Positions 13,178 through 21,469 of a stretch of DNA of 21,469 bases are shown here, piece by piece. The notes under the pieces were generated by a model, which saw nothing but the letters and a program-made list of their open reading frames with translations, made no database searches and was not told the DNA's origin. Position numbers and translations under genes: made by a program. The DNA lies in the IMG/VR virus record IMGVR_UViG_3300048011_000679, positions 1-21,469 of that record. One strand, given 5' to 3'. Position 1 is the stretch's first letter, and each line of letters begins with the position of its first letter. Source of the DNA: a virus.

Positions 13178-13217
13178 AAAAACCCTCAGGAACTGCCAAA
13201 AATACTGAGGGTTTTTT
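13178..13217 (+). terminator. Intrinsic terminator
   Basis: AAAAACCCTCAG (13178-13189) pairs perfectly with CTGAGGGTTTTT (13205-13216) around a 15-base loop, and the U-tract is part of the 3' arm (13212-13217). The symmetrical A and T runs make it potentially active on both strands. The preceding 95 bases (13083-13177) hold no gene; they contain a TATATTTG at 13090 without a partner element, and a weak TTTG-N23-TAGTTTTC at 13115-13149. The next gene starts only 14 bases after the U-tract, so read-through or attenuation is likely. Confidence 0.85.
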
Positions 13218-13231
13218 CGTTAAATTTGTTT

Positions 13232-13684
13232 ATGGACTTTAAGAAGAAAATTTTCGTAAACAGAGAGCTGAGTGACGCAGAGGTGTTGTTTGTAAAGTCC
13301 ACTCTAAAAAACATAGATTTGGAGTCTTATTTAACGGATTGCTTCATATATGTTTGCTTGTACGAAAATGGTATTCTTGAAATATCTAGCGTGAAAGATG
13401 ACTACATATATCTTGTGTCCAAAGAATTTAATATAACTAACAAGATGGCTATGCAGTACTTAAAAAATAGAACAGAAATAGAACAGGAACTAAACAAAGT
13501 TTTGTATTGGAATGGTATAAATAACATCAAGAAATACGTTCCTGTGGTTTTTGACGACGGAAAATCCGTTAGCTATGCAGACTTTAATATTTATGCAGAA
13601 GGTGTGCCAGAAGCCGTTAAAACGCTTAGCGACATGTATTTTGATGACTACATGTACCTAGAAGATGTAGATGAGGAGATATAA
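13232..13684 (+). CDS. Protein of unknown function (150 aa)
   Basis: The ATG at 13232 is preferred over the in-frame TTG at 13226. The product is soluble and acidic, with many Tyr, Asp and Ile residues and alternating strands and helices (for example CFIYVCLYENGILEISSV, KYVPVVFDDGKSVSYADF), ending in an acidic tail (DDYMYLEDVDEEI). I recognise no domain. It lies directly after the terminator and overlaps the endonuclease gene by 14 bases, so the two form a short operon at the end of the rightward block. Confidence 0.75.
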   Translation: MDFKKKIFVNRELSDAEVLFVKSTLKNIDLESYLTDCFIYVCLYENGILEISSVKDDYIYLVSKEFNITNKMAMQYLKNRTEIEQELNKVLYWNGINNIKKYVPVVFDDGKSVSYADFNIYAEGVPEAVKTLSDMYFDDYMYLEDVDEEI

Positions 13685-14126
13685 GAAAGGAAGACAGATA
13701 ACTCGGTCTAAAAAAACAAAAATAGACGGAATACAGTTTCAATCGAAGTTGGAGTCTCACATGTACCTATTGCTCAAAGCCAACAAAATACCTGCTGGAT
13801 ACGAGACGCAAAAGTTCACAATCATCGAGGGATTTGAAGCAAACTTTTCTTCATACGAAAAAACACCAACTAAAAAATACTTACACGACAGAGGTCACAA
13901 AAAAATATTACCCATAACATATACCCCAGACTTTGTGGACCTACAAAACCCACCAAGATACATTATAGAATGCAAGGGAAATCCAAATGAACGTTTTCCT
14001 ATGGTATGGAAGCTTTTCAAGCGATATATAATGCTAAAAGGATGGAAAACAGACTTATTCGTTCCCAGAAACCAAAAGGATTGTCAAGAGGTAATTAATA
14101 TTATAAAAGAAAAATATTACTCTTGA
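13671..14126 (+). CDS. PD-(D/E)XK endonuclease, DUF1064/T7 endonuclease I-like
   Basis: The product has 151 residues. A basic N-terminus (RRYKKGRQITRSKKTK) precedes the catalytic elements: E28 in QSKLES, D87 in YTPDF, and E100-x-K102 in IIECKG, followed by NERFPMVWKLFK. This is the complete PD-(D/E)XK set with spacing like phage structure-specific nucleases. It could resolve branched intermediates or trim DNA for packaging. The last 10 bases overlap the oppositely directed 2147-residue gene, so it is the last gene of the rightward block. Confidence 0.8.
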   Translation: MRRYKKGRQITRSKKTKIDGIQFQSKLESHMYLLLKANKIPAGYETQKFTIIEGFEANFSSYEKTPTKKYLHDRGHKKILPITYTPDFVDLQNPPRYIIECKGNPNERFPMVWKLFKRYIMLKGWKTDLFVPRNQKDCQEVINIIKEKYYS

Positions 14127-17100
14127 TTTTCTGTCATCATTGGGTCTGGCTTAGCTCCAACAGTAAACTCTTTCTGTAAAGCTCTTTCGAGGTAGTTTGC
14201 AAACTTATTCAAATCTCCTTTTGGAGCACCAGGAATAAGCAATGTTGCGCTCCTCAAGTTATATAGCATTTCTATACTTGCTTTAACTTGTTCACTTTTA
14301 GTAATACTCTTGCCACCACCAATATACTGCTCTTGTGTCCCATATTCACCTGCAGATACCTTTTGTACATGCTGGTCTTTCAAATATGCAACCTCAACAA
14401 ATTTATTGAACTGCTCAAAGCCTATTCCAACAAGACCCAAAAGATTTGAAGCAATTAAAGCTCTTCTTCCTTCTTTTGTATCTATTTTTTCAAGGTCTGA
14501 ACTTATAAATTCAGTAAAAACATCGTCATCGAAAAATTTATTCAAACCATAAAAAAGAACATCGTCCATTCCTTCAGTAAATGGAATAGGAGAAGTTGTT
14601 GTAAAAACATCTTGCATTGTTGGTGCAACTATCCCGTATGTTTGTCCAGCCTGAAATTTATTTTCGTATTCCCTAGCGTATTTATCTATAAAATAAGCCG
14701 CTTTCTCTAAAGAAACGCCTTTAACATTCATTTTAGCAGCTATAAACTCAGCTTCTTTAGTTCTTTTTTGGTTTACAGGAAGCATTTCATTCATTAAATC
14801 TTGATATTCCTGGTCAAGACCTATTAAATCATCAAAAACTCCTGGTCTATCCTCAATAGGAAGTATGTCTGACCCTAATAATTGGGTATAACCACCCTCT
14901 CTTTTTATATCTTCTTCTTCTAGTCCAAAACCAAATATACCTGGAGCAAATCCTTTTAGTTGAGCCATAGCAAACCCAAGTTTTATAGCTTGAAAAGATG
15001 CAACTTCTTGAACTATACCTTGCATAGCGGCTCTGGCTTCTTTCTTTTGTGATTCAGGTATAGTTGGGTCGTTAACTATAGCGTATTGATTTGCAAAATT
15101 AGCTCTTGCGTTCGATACAAACTTCTGGAAAGGAAACAACATCCTCACTAAAGTTTGTTTTGATGGAGAGCTTCCGTCGTATATTCCAGCCTCACCCAGT
15201 TTTCCTGTCTGTCTCATTGTTTGAGCAACCATAGCGTCAGCTTTGTTGATAGCATCTATATTTGGGTTTTCGTTTTCTTTTGCCCACCAATCCTTCATGC
15301 TTTTTACATCATCAAAATTAACTCCTTGACGCTCTCTTTCTTGTATATAATGAGATTCAAAAGCTAAGTTTGCTGCAGCTTGGTCGGTAGAACCTAAAAA
15401 TAAATCTAAAGAACGCTCAGACCCCTTACTAATAAAATCTAAAACAGAATTTATTGTGGTCTTTGCGCCCAATGCTTGGATTATTTTACCATCCTCATCT
15501 TTTATCTTTAATGCGTCTAGAATGTATTGTGATGGAACTTCTGTATTGTCTCCTAAAGCAAACTCCGCCTTTAATGAGTTACGCATTCCAGTTCTAGATT
15601 TGTTATATATATTACTAAGGTCTCCTGTGCCAATTAGGCTTTTTTGAAAAAACGCACCTACTTTATTTCTAGATTTAGCTCCGTTCAAAGCTCCAGATAA
15701 ACCAACAACATAGGCACGACTTCCTTTGTTTAAATGTCTTTTAGCAGCATTTGATTTTATGTATGGTGCTGTACCAGTAACAGCACTTACAAACTGAGTA
15801 GACCTCTGACTGACTCTAGCCAAAGAAACAGCAGATATAAAACTATACGCTGCATTAGAAGACTTTTGGAGGGTAGTTTTGTAGTTATCAGAACCAACAT
15901 CAACGAAAACTTCGCTGTTGCCGTTTACAACGTCGTTAAAAACTTTGTTTTGACCTTGAAAATATCTAGCAATAACATCATAGTCTTGTGTGTTTTTAAA
16001 TAGGCTTTTAAATGTTTTATTTTCAAGTAAATATTGAAGCGTAACCATGTCTTTACGAGCATCAATGTCCATTTTAGCACCTCTCATTTGAGTAAAAGCG
16101 TTTTTAGCAAACATACCAGGATTCAATCTTACTCCATCCGCACCTAACGATTCTACAAAAGATATTTCATTTAGGTTTGATGCATCAGTTATAGCAGATG
16201 GTTGGAAAAACCCCTTAACATCATCAATTACCTGTTTAACCACAGTGCGTTCTTCGTGACCAGCTTTTTTGGTTAGTGGTACAGGAACATATGTTCCGTC
16301 TACAAAAGGCTGTTGTGTACCCCGCTCTTTGTTTTCAATTGACCCTCCAAAGTCTGTTATTCTTTGTAGCGCATCTTTCCCTGGTTGCATTGCAGCCAAC
16401 TCATTAACAAAATCTACGTTGAAAGACTGAGCTTTTGAAGATATGTCATCAAAGCTTTTTGCGTCTTTGAATCCAAGGTTGTTATATGCCTCTTCCCAAT
16501 ATAAAAGTCTTTGTTTGAACTTTTCTTTACTGGTTCCTTCGGCTTTTTCAAAATCTGCTCGCCTTAATTCAAGCTCTTGAGTAACTAAGCTCTTCCATCT
16601 AGAAAATTCTAAGTCTACACCGTCTTTATTTGTTACACCAGATTTTCTTAAAGCTCCAGCCAACATATAAAGCTCATATGAGTTTTCTACTTCATTAGCG
16701 TTGTCAGAGTATTTTTTACCGCTGATTGCAGTAGATTTGTTGTATGCTTGAACCTTAGATTTGTATTTTTTAAGAGCTTCATCGTAAAGTCTATTTGTAT
16801 CGCCTTCAGCAACATTAACCTTTCGAACCATATCTCTGTACAACTCATAAAACTCACTACCTTTTTCGGAATCTCTAAACAAAGTTTTTAAAAGTATGTC
16901 TCCTGTACCAAACCCAGCTTTTGCTGTAACAAGTTTCTGTGCCAAAGCGTTTAGACTTTGATAGGACAATCCACTTGTTGCAAATATGTCGATTTGCTCG
17001 GGTGTCTTAGATTTTATCTGAGTAGCTATTTCTTGAGCATTCATAATCGCTTCAACCTGACCAAACATTGGGTTTTTACCCTTGTCCAAATCATCAAAAA

Positions 17101-20100
17101 ACCTAACTATATGTTTAGCTTGTTCTTTGGGCAGCATACTCATCAAGTCTGCTTTTCCGTTGAAAGCTTCTATTCTGGTTATAATCTCGTTAACCCTTTC
17201 TGGGTTTGTGGATTCATCTAGTGTTTGTTGTGGAGCTTCTGTTTGCTGGTCTCCATCTAGCTCTAAAGTGCCCTGAACAGGCTGAGCCTCTCTCTTAGAC
17301 TTGGAGCGCTTTATAGCGTCGCTCAAAACAAAGTTTTCAAAATCTTGCTCATCAACATCCACATATAGTATTGATGGGTCAAATGCCGTATAACCCGCAG
17401 CTGGTACAAATTGCTCTTGGTCTTTTGTCTTTTTGTCTTTTAAATCTTGTAGATATAATTGAGACGCTCTTTCTTCAATCTGTTCATTTGTAATCTCAAA
17501 ATCTGTCTCACCACGAGCCTCTGCTTCATCTTGTAGTTCTTTGGAAGCCCTGTCATCGTACTTAAGCTTAGCGTTTTGTGCAATAAAGTTGTAGCTTAAC
17601 TCCGAAGGATATTTCGTTAGCATTTGCCTTAAATCCTCCTGGTATTTCTCCATGTTCTTGTAAGCATTCTCTCTGATATCGTTTCTTGTTGGTTGATTGT
17701 ATACAACCTCATCAATAAACGAATTATCTATTGCCTTTCCAGCCTCTTCGTATTTAGTTATGGTTTCAAGAAAGAATGCTTTATCGGCAGGAGTCATTGA
17801 TTTTAATAGCTGGTCTTTTCTTTTTTCGTTAAGTAAAATTTGGTCATTTACCTGTGCTTTAAGCTGAAGAGCTGCTTTAAGCTGTGGGTCATTAGCTCCA
17901 TCTAAACCACTTTGCTCTAATGCTTTTATTTCTGTATCAAGAAGTATTTTTGTTCTATGTAAGTCACCTTCACCAGCAATATTTAAATTATTCTTTATTA
18001 CTTGGTCTGCTACTTTTCTTATGTTTGAGTTTTGTCTATATCTACCAATCTTACTCATAGTAGATGAAGAAAATAACGAAGTGAGACCTGTATCTTTCAT
18101 TAGTTTTGCAGCTCTATCATCATCCCATTCATCTATCCCAAACTGAACATTTATGAAATAGTTAGAAAGCGCAACAAATTCTTCTTCTGGTATTTCCCTT
18201 TTAAGAACCGAAGCATCAATACCTAAAGCTCTTGCTATTTTAGTTCTCACACTAACATTCATTCTTTTGCCATATTGGCTAGCTAGTTCTCTTGCGCTTT
18301 TTACGTTTTTAGCTCCTTTAAAGTTTCTAGCGCCTCTCGTTGCTTTAAAGAAGTTATAGGTGAAAAGTCTAGTTATTGCGACTTCAGAAATAGATTGAGT
18401 AAGCGCAATTCCCCTTGCTTTTTGGTCGCTTATATTTAATATGTTCTTTTGAGTTTCTGTAAGCTCTACCCCATCTTCTAGGTTTTGTTGAGCAGCATCC
18501 TTTAGTTGGTCAATTTCAGTAATAGTTGCGCCAAAAGTAGAGGTTCCTGTAACAGTAAGACCAAAAGCGGGATTCACTGCAAATGCAGCGTAATATGGAA
18601 TTGAGTTAGCCATTGGTTGATTAGCTAAAGCCAACATGTCTCCAAAACTACCAGCGTCAGAAATAGAAACATCATACAAAGGTAATGCACTTTCTTTCAG
18701 TTTCATTATTTCTTCTGGCCTTGGTAATCCACTAGCAATAGGTAGTCCATATGTGCCATGTACGACTCCGTCTGCAACCCACTCTGGAACTCCAACAGAC
18801 TGCATAGATTCCGATAAAGCAACCCCCGTGTTTGCTAATATCTCCATAGAAGACAATCCTAGGCCTTGTATAAAGTCTTCACCCCACTCATAGAATATCT
18901 TACCCTCTGCTCCGCCTCTTGTTTTTGTAGGGGTAGCTTCATTTCTGTCTATTAAAGCTTGAGCGCCTTTTATATAGTCTGCTAAAAGCCCGTAATCATC
19001 TGGGTTGCCTATTTCTATTTTAATGTTACCACGAATGACGTCGTTTCTTCCCGTAGGATTCGTAAGAATATCTTCTAATGTGTTCATTGTAGAAGGCACT
19101 CCATTTATAAGTATTCCGTCAAGAGGCATGTCAGACATCTTAAGTCCAGCTTGACTAATGTTTGTTAGTAGTTCTGCACTTCTCAGGTCTACGTTTTTAT
19201 AACTACCAGACATAGCCATTGCGCTACCAATGAGTTTTGAGGAGGTTTCTCTTTTTGATTTAAGAGTATTGAGCATATTGTCCAGCTCCTTTACTGTCTT
19301 TTGAACTATCTCGCCTCTAGTTATTTCTTGATTGTCCTGGCCAAAAATCTTACTCATATTTTGAGCAGGTGTAGCTATTGCTAGAGCATCTCTTTTTTTA
19401 GATGTTTCATCTCTAAAGAACTGTGATTCGTCAGCGATAAGTTTTTCAGACTTCAACGCTGTTTTAATCTGACCTATAACCCGCTCTAGTTTGTAGGGGT
19501 TGAAAACGCCATCGTCAAAGAAATCGTTTGTGCTAAGTCCAGAAGCTTGAGCTACCATAGTCAACTGCTCTTCTCTAGGAGTAAGCGCATTGAATGATTG
19601 ATTGCTAATATCTGAAACTAAGTTTTGAGACTTGGTAAATATAGAAGCCATGTTGTCTACGGGGCTTCCGCTATTAATTATAAATTGTTTAAACTCATCA
19701 AATCTTCTGTTTAAAAGAGACTCTACCTCTTCATTGGTTTGACCAGATAACTTTAATTGTTTTTGATACCCTATTACATTGTCTGTAAAAAGCCTTACGT
19801 CCATCTTTTGACCCTGTGGCCCTTGTATTGTTATGACGTCTCTGAGGGCTTTGGTCTCTGAAACACTAAATCCATATGGTCTTAAGATTGCTTGTAAAGA
19901 CTTTTTTGCGTCTCTTTCTGATGAAGTGAAAAAATCTTTTGGAATGGAATTTACTACATCCTCTAAGTATTTTTTTTCGTCTAAATAACCACCAACTCCT
20001 TTGATGTTGATTTCGTTCTTCCAAGAATCAAAATCATATTCAGCTATTTCTTGGGTATTTACATACCCAGCTTCCTTAAGCTCGTCCTCCGTTAGAGTTA

Positions 20101-20560
20101 TCGTAGGAGACTCCGATAAAGATATTGTATTTTCCGAAGTGGAGGGAGAATCCGAAGCGTCCTGTACGTTTGGACTTTCTGAAAATTGTTGAGATAAAGT
20201 CTGGTCTAGATTTTTTTTTTCAACGATAGGTTTATCAATCCACGTATTGTAGATTGAGTCAGCCTCTTCTTGAGTAGGCATTTGGTCTGTCAGACCATTG
20301 TATGTGTAAAACTTTCTAATATAGCTTTTAACGTCTGGAAGCTGTGAATAAGCTCTTAAGGTAGCTTCCTTGTATGGCTTGTTATTTGCATCAAGTACAG
20401 ACTTAAAATACTCATACGCTTTCTCTGCTTTTATTGGTGGGTCTGGGTCTGGAGTTCCATTACCCTGATTTACACCATTAACGCTTTCTTGTGAAGTTAA
20501 TTCTTGATTTGAATCAGCTCCTTGTGTTTGCTCTATTGTATTTTCGTTGTTCACAATCAT
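14117..20560 (-). CDS. Giant internal virion / DNA-ejection-type protein (2147 aa)
   Basis: One uninterrupted frame encodes 2147 residues. The N-terminus (1-150) is low-complexity, rich in Gln, Ser, Asn and Glu. Most of the rest is helical and polar, with long charged stretches (about 830-1150). A moderately hydrophobic Gly/Ala-rich patch lies near 645-680 (SIPYYAAFAVNPAFGLTVTG) and an amphipathic one near 715-750 (RGIALTQSISEVAITRLF). This combination is usual in very large phage internal or polyvalent proteins ejected with the DNA. No lysozyme, transglycosylase, polymerase or protease motif was seen by eye. It is the last gene of a leftward transcript and is coupled to the upstream gene by ATGA (20557-20560). 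The virion role is inferred from size, composition and context. Confidence 0.75.
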   Translation of the reverse strand: MIVNNENTIEQTQGADSNQELTSQESVNGVNQGNGTPDPDPPIKAEKAYEYFKSVLDANNKPYKEATLRAYSQLPDVKSYIRKFYTYNGLTDQMPTQEEADSIYNTWIDKPIVEKKNLDQTLSQQFSESPNVQDASDSPSTSENTISLSESPTITLTEDELKEAGYVNTQEIAEYDFDSWKNEINIKGVGGYLDEKKYLEDVVNSIPKDFFTSSERDAKKSLQAILRPYGFSVSETKALRDVITIQGPQGQKMDVRLFTDNVIGYQKQLKLSGQTNEEVESLLNRRFDEFKQFIINSGSPVDNMASIFTKSQNLVSDISNQSFNALTPREEQLTMVAQASGLSTNDFFDDGVFNPYKLERVIGQIKTALKSEKLIADESQFFRDETSKKRDALAIATPAQNMSKIFGQDNQEITRGEIVQKTVKELDNMLNTLKSKRETSSKLIGSAMAMSGSYKNVDLRSAELLTNISQAGLKMSDMPLDGILINGVPSTMNTLEDILTNPTGRNDVIRGNIKIEIGNPDDYGLLADYIKGAQALIDRNEATPTKTRGGAEGKIFYEWGEDFIQGLGLSSMEILANTGVALSESMQSVGVPEWVADGVVHGTYGLPIASGLPRPEEIMKLKESALPLYDVSISDAGSFGDMLALANQPMANSIPYYAAFAVNPAFGLTVTGTSTFGATITEIDQLKDAAQQNLEDGVELTETQKNILNISDQKARGIALTQSISEVAITRLFTYNFFKATRGARNFKGAKNVKSARELASQYGKRMNVSVRTKIARALGIDASVLKREIPEEEFVALSNYFINVQFGIDEWDDDRAAKLMKDTGLTSLFSSSTMSKIGRYRQNSNIRKVADQVIKNNLNIAGEGDLHRTKILLDTEIKALEQSGLDGANDPQLKAALQLKAQVNDQILLNEKRKDQLLKSMTPADKAFFLETITKYEEAGKAIDNSFIDEVVYNQPTRNDIRENAYKNMEKYQEDLRQMLTKYPSELSYNFIAQNAKLKYDDRASKELQDEAEARGETDFEITNEQIEERASQLYLQDLKDKKTKDQEQFVPAAGYTAFDPSILYVDVDEQDFENFVLSDAIKRSKSKREAQPVQGTLELDGDQQTEAPQQTLDESTNPERVNEIITRIEAFNGKADLMSMLPKEQAKHIVRFFDDLDKGKNPMFGQVEAIMNAQEIATQIKSKTPEQIDIFATSGLSYQSLNALAQKLVTAKAGFGTGDILLKTLFRDSEKGSEFYELYRDMVRKVNVAEGDTNRLYDEALKKYKSKVQAYNKSTAISGKKYSDNANEVENSYELYMLAGALRKSGVTNKDGVDLEFSRWKSLVTQELELRRADFEKAEGTSKEKFKQRLLYWEEAYNNLGFKDAKSFDDISSKAQSFNVDFVNELAAMQPGKDALQRITDFGGSIENKERGTQQPFVDGTYVPVPLTKKAGHEERTVVKQVIDDVKGFFQPSAITDASNLNEISFVESLGADGVRLNPGMFAKNAFTQMRGAKMDIDARKDMVTLQYLLENKTFKSLFKNTQDYDVIARYFQGQNKVFNDVVNGNSEVFVDVGSDNYKTTLQKSSNAAYSFISAVSLARVSQRSTQFVSAVTGTAPYIKSNAAKRHLNKGSRAYVVGLSGALNGAKSRNKVGAFFQKSLIGTGDLSNIYNKSRTGMRNSLKAEFALGDNTEVPSQYILDALKIKDEDGKIIQALGAKTTINSVLDFISKGSERSLDLFLGSTDQAAANLAFESHYIQERERQGVNFDDVKSMKDWWAKENENPNIDAINKADAMVAQTMRQTGKLGEAGIYDGSSPSKQTLVRMLFPFQKFVSNARANFANQYAIVNDPTIPESQKKEARAAMQGIVQEVASFQAIKLGFAMAQLKGFAPGIFGFGLEEEDIKREGGYTQLLGSDILPIEDRPGVFDDLIGLDQEYQDLMNEMLPVNQKRTKEAEFIAAKMNVKGVSLEKAAYFIDKYAREYENKFQAGQTYGIVAPTMQDVFTTTSPIPFTEGMDDVLFYGLNKFFDDDVFTEFISSDLEKIDTKEGRRALIASNLLGLVGIGFEQFNKFVEVAYLKDQHVQKVSAGEYGTQEQYIGGGKSITKSEQVKASIEMLYNLRSATLLIPGAPKGDLNKFANYLERALQKEFTVGAKPDPMMTENQE

Positions 20561-21469
20561 TGCTTAGTATTAAAGTATGTGATTAGCGCATCCATCACAG
20601 CATTCTTTCCATGAGCGGAATGGTCTGCAGATATTCCTTTAAATCCTGCACCCTCAACAATTTTTTGAAATTGAGGGTTGTTTTGATACATTATTCTATA
20701 AAACTGAGCCGCTTTTCTGTTATCGGCAACAACTATTCCAGGTGAAACAACCTCATTTCTAATGTTCATTTTTAAGGCTTGTTCAGCAACATCGCCACCG
20801 CCGTATTTTAGTTTATAGTCATCTATGGAAGACGCCATTATTGCATCCCCAATGAAGGCAAGTTTTGGCAACTCTCCTGGAGTATCTACTAAGAAAGCTT
20901 GACTAAAGTTTTCTAATTTTTGACCTGTTGTGGTGGTTAAATTAAAATCTTTTTCTGATATTTTTTTAACATTACTTGATAGATTTACACCTTTAACCAT
21001 CCCAACGGTTTCAGCTTTTGCTACCAATTTAACAAAGGAGTCCAGTTGATTATCCATAGCGTAATCAGACACACTTACTACTCCAGTGCTGTCAAACTGA
21101 GTTCTAGCAGTCTGAAGATTACCAACACCAGATTCCCCGCCTTGATTAGCTAAAGCTTGTTGTATAGCTATCCCGTTTAGATAGTCATACCCAGCAGTTT
21201 CGTTTGTAGAAGTCACCCCATTAATCTTTTTTGAGTGTGTTGCAAGAGTTACATCTAGATATTCTGAATCTGATGTTCTTGGCAATCTATCTCTCTCTTT
21301 GTAGTCATCAACCTTAACATTCATTGCTTTAAGGTATTTATCTCTCATAATAGCCTTGAAAAGATTTCTTTGGTCGTCACTTATTTGCTCAATACCGAAC
21401 TCATTTAGTTGAAACGTAGTCGGGTCCATTATGAATTCTTTCATCTGACCGCTTCCTGGAGGGTCTTCT
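20557..21469 (-). CDS. Unrecognised protein, probable virion component (5' end possibly outside window)
   Basis: The frame is open from the window edge (21469) to the TGA at 20557-20559. An ATG at 21444 would give 295 residues (MKEFIMDPTTFQLNEFGIEQ). However, the eight codons before it are open, GC-rich and encode EDPPGSGQ, unlike the AT-rich leaders of other starts here, so the gene may continue beyond the window. The protein is soluble, with a helical N-terminal part, a Gly/Ser/Thr/Gln-rich middle (about 70-130) and a mixed C-terminal part containing GFKGISADHSAHGKNAVMDA. No domain is recognised. Its coupling to the giant gene suggests both belong to the same virion or ejection structure. 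Confidence 0.8.
   Translation of the reverse strand, partial: EDPPGSGQMKEFIMDPTTFQLNEFGIEQISDDQRNLFKAIMRDKYLKAMNVKVDDYKERDRLPRTSDSEYLDVTLATHSKKINGVTSTNETAGYDYLNGIAIQQALANQGGESGVGNLQTARTQFDSTGVVSVSDYAMDNQLDSFVKLVAKAETVGMVKGVNLSSNVKKISEKDFNLTTTTGQKLENFSQAFLVDTPGELPKLAFIGDAIMASSIDDYKLKYGGGDVAEQALKMNIRNEVVSPGIVVADNRKAAQFYRIMYQNNPQFQKIVEGAGFKGISADHSAHGKNAVMDALITYFNTKQ

Noticed and set aside
14310-20192. Several 60-87 codon plus-strand frames within the giant minus-strand gene
   Set aside because: All lie opposite one continuous 2147-codon frame and encode Ser/Cys/Phe-rich peptides of antisense type.
1-21469. tRNA genes, insertion sequences, integrase and attachment sites
   Set aside because: No cloverleaf-like stretch with a GGTTCGAATCC-type arm, no transposase-like frame and no recombinase motifs were seen in the window.

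Overview
The window reads as part of the genome of a tailed bacteriophage (or a prophage region) whose host is probably in the Bacteroidota, most likely Flavobacteriia. This is an inference. The DNA is AT-rich, and genes are packed end to end with short overlaps. Leaders before start codons are A/T-rich and lack clear Shine-Dalgarno sequences. Two promoter candidates match the Bacteroidota pattern TTG-N~20-TAnnTTTG, and a lipoprotein-like signal ends in Ser-Cys as in that phylum. No integrase, terminase, portal, capsid, DNA polymerase, tRNA or CRISPR array is visible, so lifestyle and morphology cannot be settled here.

Layout. Positions 1-14126 are read rightwards. (a) 1-327 is the end of an unrecognised gene, closed by a GC-rich hairpin. 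(b) 365-3243 is a compact unit: a zinc-peptidase-like protein with a zinc ribbon, a 545-residue protein with Tyr/acid-rich repeats and a 35-residue membrane peptide. A strong terminator closes it. (c) 3292-3472 is a gene-free control region with a GCGAC repeat cluster and a 10-bp dyad. (d) 3473-4943 holds six small genes of mostly unknown role, one a lipoprotein. (e) 4946-6567 is a recombination module behind a good promoter: a Rad52/DdrA-like annealing protein candidate, a RecE/Cas4-like exonuclease, a 30-residue membrane peptide and an SSB-like protein, ended by a UUCG hairpin terminator. (f) 6580-9608 is the replication initiation module: a stand-alone DnaA domain IV-like protein, a winged-helix replication initiator and a T7 gp4-like primase-helicase. 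(g) 9611-14126 carries an RlpA/3D-like protein, two PD-(D/E)XK nucleases, a MazG-like pyrophosphohydrolase, a calcineurin-like phosphoesterase and several small conserved-looking proteins.

Positions 14117-21469 are read leftwards and hold two genes joined by an ATGA overlap: a 2147-residue protein that looks like an internal virion or DNA-ejection protein, and an unrecognised protein whose start may lie beyond the window. The two transcription blocks meet tail to tail with a 10-base overlap.

The most interesting observation is inside the initiator gene. Three perfect 20-bp direct repeats (7348-7367, 7437-7456, 7459-7478) are followed by a strongly AT-rich tract. The copies lie in different reading frames, so the DNA rather than the protein is conserved. 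This is the architecture of the lambda origin inside gene O, and it suggests the replication origin lies here. The control region at 3320-3439 is a second, weaker origin or operator candidate.
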